Positions 63,019 to 64,000 of a stretch of DNA of 64,000 bases are shown here, piece after piece; the first letter of the stretch is position 1; each line of letters opens with the position of its first letter. The translations under genes were made by a program, and so were the position numbers. The stretch covers positions 186,001 to 250,000 of the forward strand of contig PYGH01000001.1 of assembly GCA_003014445.1 (NCBI GenBank), written 5' to 3'. Source of the stretch: Fusobacterium naviforme. GTDB taxonomy: Bacteria; Bacillota; Clostridia; Lachnospirales; Lachnospiraceae. Below the pieces are notes generated by a model. That model was not told where the DNA came from. It saw only the letters and a list, made by a program, of their open reading frames with translations, and ran no database searches.

Positions 63019-64000
63019 ATGCGAACCAGCATAATAAAAATTTTGGACAGGGCGCCGGTAGACGCGACGCTCCTTAAGGAGGCAGGTGAGATTCTGAGGC
63101 GCGGCGGACTGGTGGGTTTTCCTACAGAGACGGTCTACGGTCTCGGCGGTAATGCGCTGGATGCGGAGGCCTCTGAGAAGATCTATGCGGCAAAGGGAAG
63201 ACCCAGCGACAATCCGCTGATCGTTCATATCTCCTGCATGGAGGAGCTGCCGCCGCTGGTCGAGGAGATTCCGGAGGCGGCTTATCGTCTCGCGGAGCGC
63301 TTCTGGCCGGGACCGCTCACCATGATACTGAAGAAGAGCGACAGAATTCCGCTTTCCACGAGTGGCGGGCTTGATACAGTGGCCATACGCATGCCGAGCG
63401 ATCCGATTGCAAATGCGCTGATCCGGGAGGCAGGGGTGCCGGTGGCAGCCCCCTCAGCCAACACCTCGGGACGCCCCAGTCCCACCACGGCGCAGCATGT
63501 TGTGGAGGATCTCGACGGCAAGATTGAGATGATCATTGATGGCGGGGCTGTGCAGGTGGGGGTGGAATCCACGATCATAGATCTGACGGAGGCGGTGCCC
63601 GTGCTTCTGCGTCCGGGGGCGGTGACGCTCCCCATGCTGCGTGCTCTGCTGGGAGAGGTCGCAGTGGATCCTGTACTCACGCGTCCCCTGAGTCCGGAGA
63701 TGCATCCGAAGGCGCCGGGCATGAAGTATCGCCACTACGCGCCGCGGGCAGAGATGATACTGGTGGATGGAGAGACAGAGCGGGTGATCACGGAAATACG
63801 CCGGCTTGCGGCAGAGGCGGAAGCTTCCGGAAAACGCGTCGGCATCATCGCGACGGAGGAGACAAGGGAGCGCTATGACGCAGGGGATGTGAAGTGTATC
63901 GGAAGACGCAGCGACGTCGGGAGCATTGCCCACAATCTCTTTGCGGTGCTGCGCGCATTTGACGGCGACGGAGTGGATATTATATATTCGGAAGCTTTCC
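63019..64000 (+). CDS. Threonylcarbamoyl-AMP synthase (Sua5/TsaC), cut by the window end
   Basis: At least 327 residues, still open at 64000. The YrdC domain shows LVGFPTETVYGLGGNALD, KGRPSDNPLIVHI, ERFWPGPLTMIL, AIRMPSDP and APSANTSGRPSPT. The C-terminal Sua5 extension (PGMKYRHYAPRAEM onward) marks the long form. It makes the threonylcarbamoyl-AMP used for t6A37 in tRNA. The ATG follows the ribU stop by one base. Confidence 0.95.
   Translation, partial: MRTSIIKILDRAPVDATLLKEAGEILRRGGLVGFPTETVYGLGGNALDAEASEKIYAAKGRPSDNPLIVHISCMEELPPLVEEIPEAAYRLAERFWPGPLTMILKKSDRIPLSTSGGLDTVAIRMPSDPIANALIREAGVPVAAPSANTSGRPSPTTAQHVVEDLDGKIEMIIDGGAVQVGVESTIIDLTEAVPVLLRPGAVTLPMLRALLGEVAVDPVLTRPLSPEMHPKAPGMKYRHYAPRAEMILVDGETERVITEIRRLAAEAEASGKRVGIIATEETRERYDAGDVKCIGRRSDVGSIAHNLFAVLRAFDGDGVDIIYSEAF

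Overview
The window reads as chromosome of an anaerobic, low-to-mid GC Firmicute, most likely a Lachnospiraceae-type Clostridium. Supporting this: a rubrerythrin / ferritin / superoxide reductase / rubredoxin defence cluster, a CdaR-type regulator in front of ftsEX, a YesM/AraC-type two-component system, MecA, CvfB, a RibU-type vitamin transporter and a citrate lyase operon. I could not run a database search, so the genus is not called.

Layout. 1-5.2 kb: an amino-acid racemase-like gene (DapF fold), an Lrp/AsnC regulator, a HutD/Ves protein, then the oxygen-defence cluster. 5.2-12.8 kb: an extracellular binding lipoprotein with a sensor kinase and response regulator (three-component sensor), a HAD hydrolase, a MATE exporter and PTS Enzyme I. 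12.8-19.5 kb: citrate fermentation: citDEFXG on the minus strand, a divergent LysR regulator and a CitMHS citrate transporter. citX and citG are joined through a TTTTTTC slippery run, and no citC is present. 19.7-33.6 kb: cvfB, cdaR-ftsE-ftsX-M23 hydrolase-ctpA, an amino-acid ABC importer, uvrA and guaA.

33.6-58.5 kb is accessory DNA attached to the 3' end of guaA. The first element (about 33,597-51,054) has a HTH regulator, excisionase, tyrosine integrase, RHH protein, RepA-like ATPase, a large inverted iteron array, oriT-like hairpins, MobC and a relaxase, so it is an integrative mobilizable element without its own type IV secretion system. Its cargo is a sugar-acid module: GntR regulator with three matching operators, TRAP transporter (DctPQM), a YiaK/DlgD-type ketogulonate reductase, an RspB-type zinc dehydrogenase, UxuA, UxuB and YiaL. 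Together they could import an aldonate or diketogulonate and convert it through fructuronate and mannonate to 2-keto-3-deoxygluconate. Truncated LysR and GlyA pieces flank the cargo. Its right end recreates the last codons of guaA (IELE-stop) with synonymous differences, and TGATAAC arm repeats lie inside both ends.

Immediately beyond this, the left-end layout repeats (att core, two 11-bp-spaced TGGCAAC arms 60 bp away, terminator, C-terminal remnant of the same type of HTH regulator). This indicates a second, decayed element in tandem. It now carries a PucR-type regulator with two uncharacterised membrane proteins and an amidohydrolase, followed by debris (DUF6040-like protein, frameshifted family-B DNA polymerase, IS3 transposase end).

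58.6-64 kb is ordinary chromosome again: a 2[4Fe-4S] ferredoxin, mecA, a glycoside hydrolase family 18 protein, ribU-like and a truncated Sua5/TsaC gene running off the end of the window.
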